From assembly GCF_001693255.1 (NCBI RefSeq), contig NZ_CP016474.1, forward strand, positions 2,870,661-2,934,660: a DNA stretch of 64,000 nucleotides, in the 5' to 3' direction. The translations under genes and the position numbers were made by a program. Numbering within the stretch: position 1 is the first letter of the stretch; each line of letters starts with the position of its first letter. Below are positions 63,694 through 64,000 of the stretch, one piece after another. Origin of the DNA: Picosynechococcus sp. PCC 7003 (lineage in GTDB: Bacteria; Cyanobacteriota; Cyanobacteriia; Cyanobacteriales; MRBY01). The notes below the pieces were generated by a model. That model saw nothing but the letters and a program-made list of their open reading frames with translations, ran no database searches and was not told the origin of the DNA.

Positions 63694-64000
63694 CTAAAGC
63701 CCTAATTGACGCCGCACTTCAAAGAGACCCACCGCCGCACTCACAGAAAGATTAAGGCTCCGAACATGGGTCTTATTGATAGGAATAGTCAGGGTTGCAT
63801 CGCAGCGTTGGAGCAGTTCTGGCGGGAGGCCTTGGGTTTCACTGCCAAAGAGTAACCAGTCATCATCTTGGTAGGTGAATTCTGTGTATTGGCTGGTGCC
63901 CCGGACGCTGTAACCCAGGAGACGCCCCCCTCTGGTGGCCTGGGCCTGGAGGAAATGCTCAAGGTCAGGATAGAAGGAGAGTTTGACATGGGGCCAGTAA
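63694..64000 (-). CDS. trmL: tRNA (cytidine/uridine-2'-O-)-methyltransferase TrmL, C-terminal part (runs off the window)
   Basis: The last 102 codons are visible, ending at TAG 63694-63696. The SPOUT motifs are LLFGSETQGLPPELL (motif 2) and IPINKTHVRSLNLSVSAAVGLFEVRRQL (motif 3), which form the knot that binds AdoMet. Their form (FGSETQGLP, RSLNLSVSAAV) is that of TrmL/YibK, which methylates the wobble base of tRNA-Leu isoacceptors. The N-terminus is beyond position 64000. Confidence 0.9.
   Translation of the reverse strand, partial: YWPHVKLSFYPDLEHFLQAQATRGGRLLGYSVRGTSQYTEFTYQDDDWLLFGSETQGLPPELLQRCDATLTIPINKTHVRSLNLSVSAAVGLFEVRRQLGL

Noticed and set aside
1-64000. CRISPR array
   Set aside because: I looked for regularly spaced short repeats and saw none; the only repeats are HIP1, the coaE direct repeat and the IS ends.

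Overview
The window looks like chromosomal DNA of a unicellular cyanobacterium. The octamer HIP1 (GCGATCGC) occurs throughout. The gene set includes ndhC-ndhK-ndhJ, a Delta12-type acyl-lipid desaturase, a probable photosystem I accumulation factor, a CCB2/CCB4-type cytochrome b6 assembly factor, a SOM/iron-uptake porin with an SLH domain, a cyanobacterial-type 4-hydroxyphenylpyruvate dioxygenase and many conserved cyanobacterial genes of unknown function. A marine or coastal Synechococcus/Picosynechococcus (PCC 7002-like) is my best guess, but that placement is inference.

Layout. 0-3.6 kb: a minus-strand signalling cluster (zinc-ribbon FHA protein, FHA-flavoprotein fusion, small membrane protein, Ser/Thr kinase cut by the window edge). 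4-12.8 kb: pentapeptide lumen protein, CCB-like factor, an ABC ATPase convergent with bioD, prsA with a short coupled upstream ORF, PmbA/TldE, a lipoprotein, and an MlaF/MlaD-like lipid transport pair. 12.9-15.1 kb: tRNA-Leu(GAG), then a LysR regulator divergent from pirin and CDGSH genes. 15.1-18.6 kb: an AT-rich, HIP1-free type II restriction-modification island inserted at the 5' end of coaE; a 132-nt diverged copy of the coaE start remains on the left and a full coaE sits on the right.

18.6-40.4 kb is mostly core metabolism and maintenance: HPPD, mnmA, lptC, a LabA-like NYN protein, metG, ilvH, infC, a PP2C phosphatase, a glycosyltransferase, gap, an SPFH protein, a GspF-like protein, murF and a universal stress protein. 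A small IS200/IS605-type relic without transposase lies after infC. 40.9-50.4 kb: ndhCKJ, a secreted protein, the porin (its ribosome-binding region is a perfect match to the Yfr1 sRNA motif), GNAT, a pseudo-receiver, an ammonium transporter behind an NtcA-like promoter, and desA.

50.5-64 kb: two half-size UPF0016 manganese exporters followed by an AT-rich, HIP1-free gene for a long prokaryotic Argonaute with a complete DEDD tetrad and MID guide-binding residues. Then come an M20 amidohydrolase, a double cupin, a four-CBS/EAL phosphodiesterase, a vWA protein, an S4 protein, and a dienelactone hydrolase gene with an intact ISAs1-family element (20-bp perfect inverted repeats, 10-bp target duplication) inserted 3 bp from its ATG. 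The window ends with a LysM/M23 cell-wall hydrolase whose N-terminus appears frameshifted and the 3' part of trmL.

The two defence genes (R-M and Argonaute) are the clearest horizontally acquired parts. Both are islands of low GC without HIP1 in an otherwise ordinary chromosome. I saw no CRISPR array, no rRNA and no prophage.
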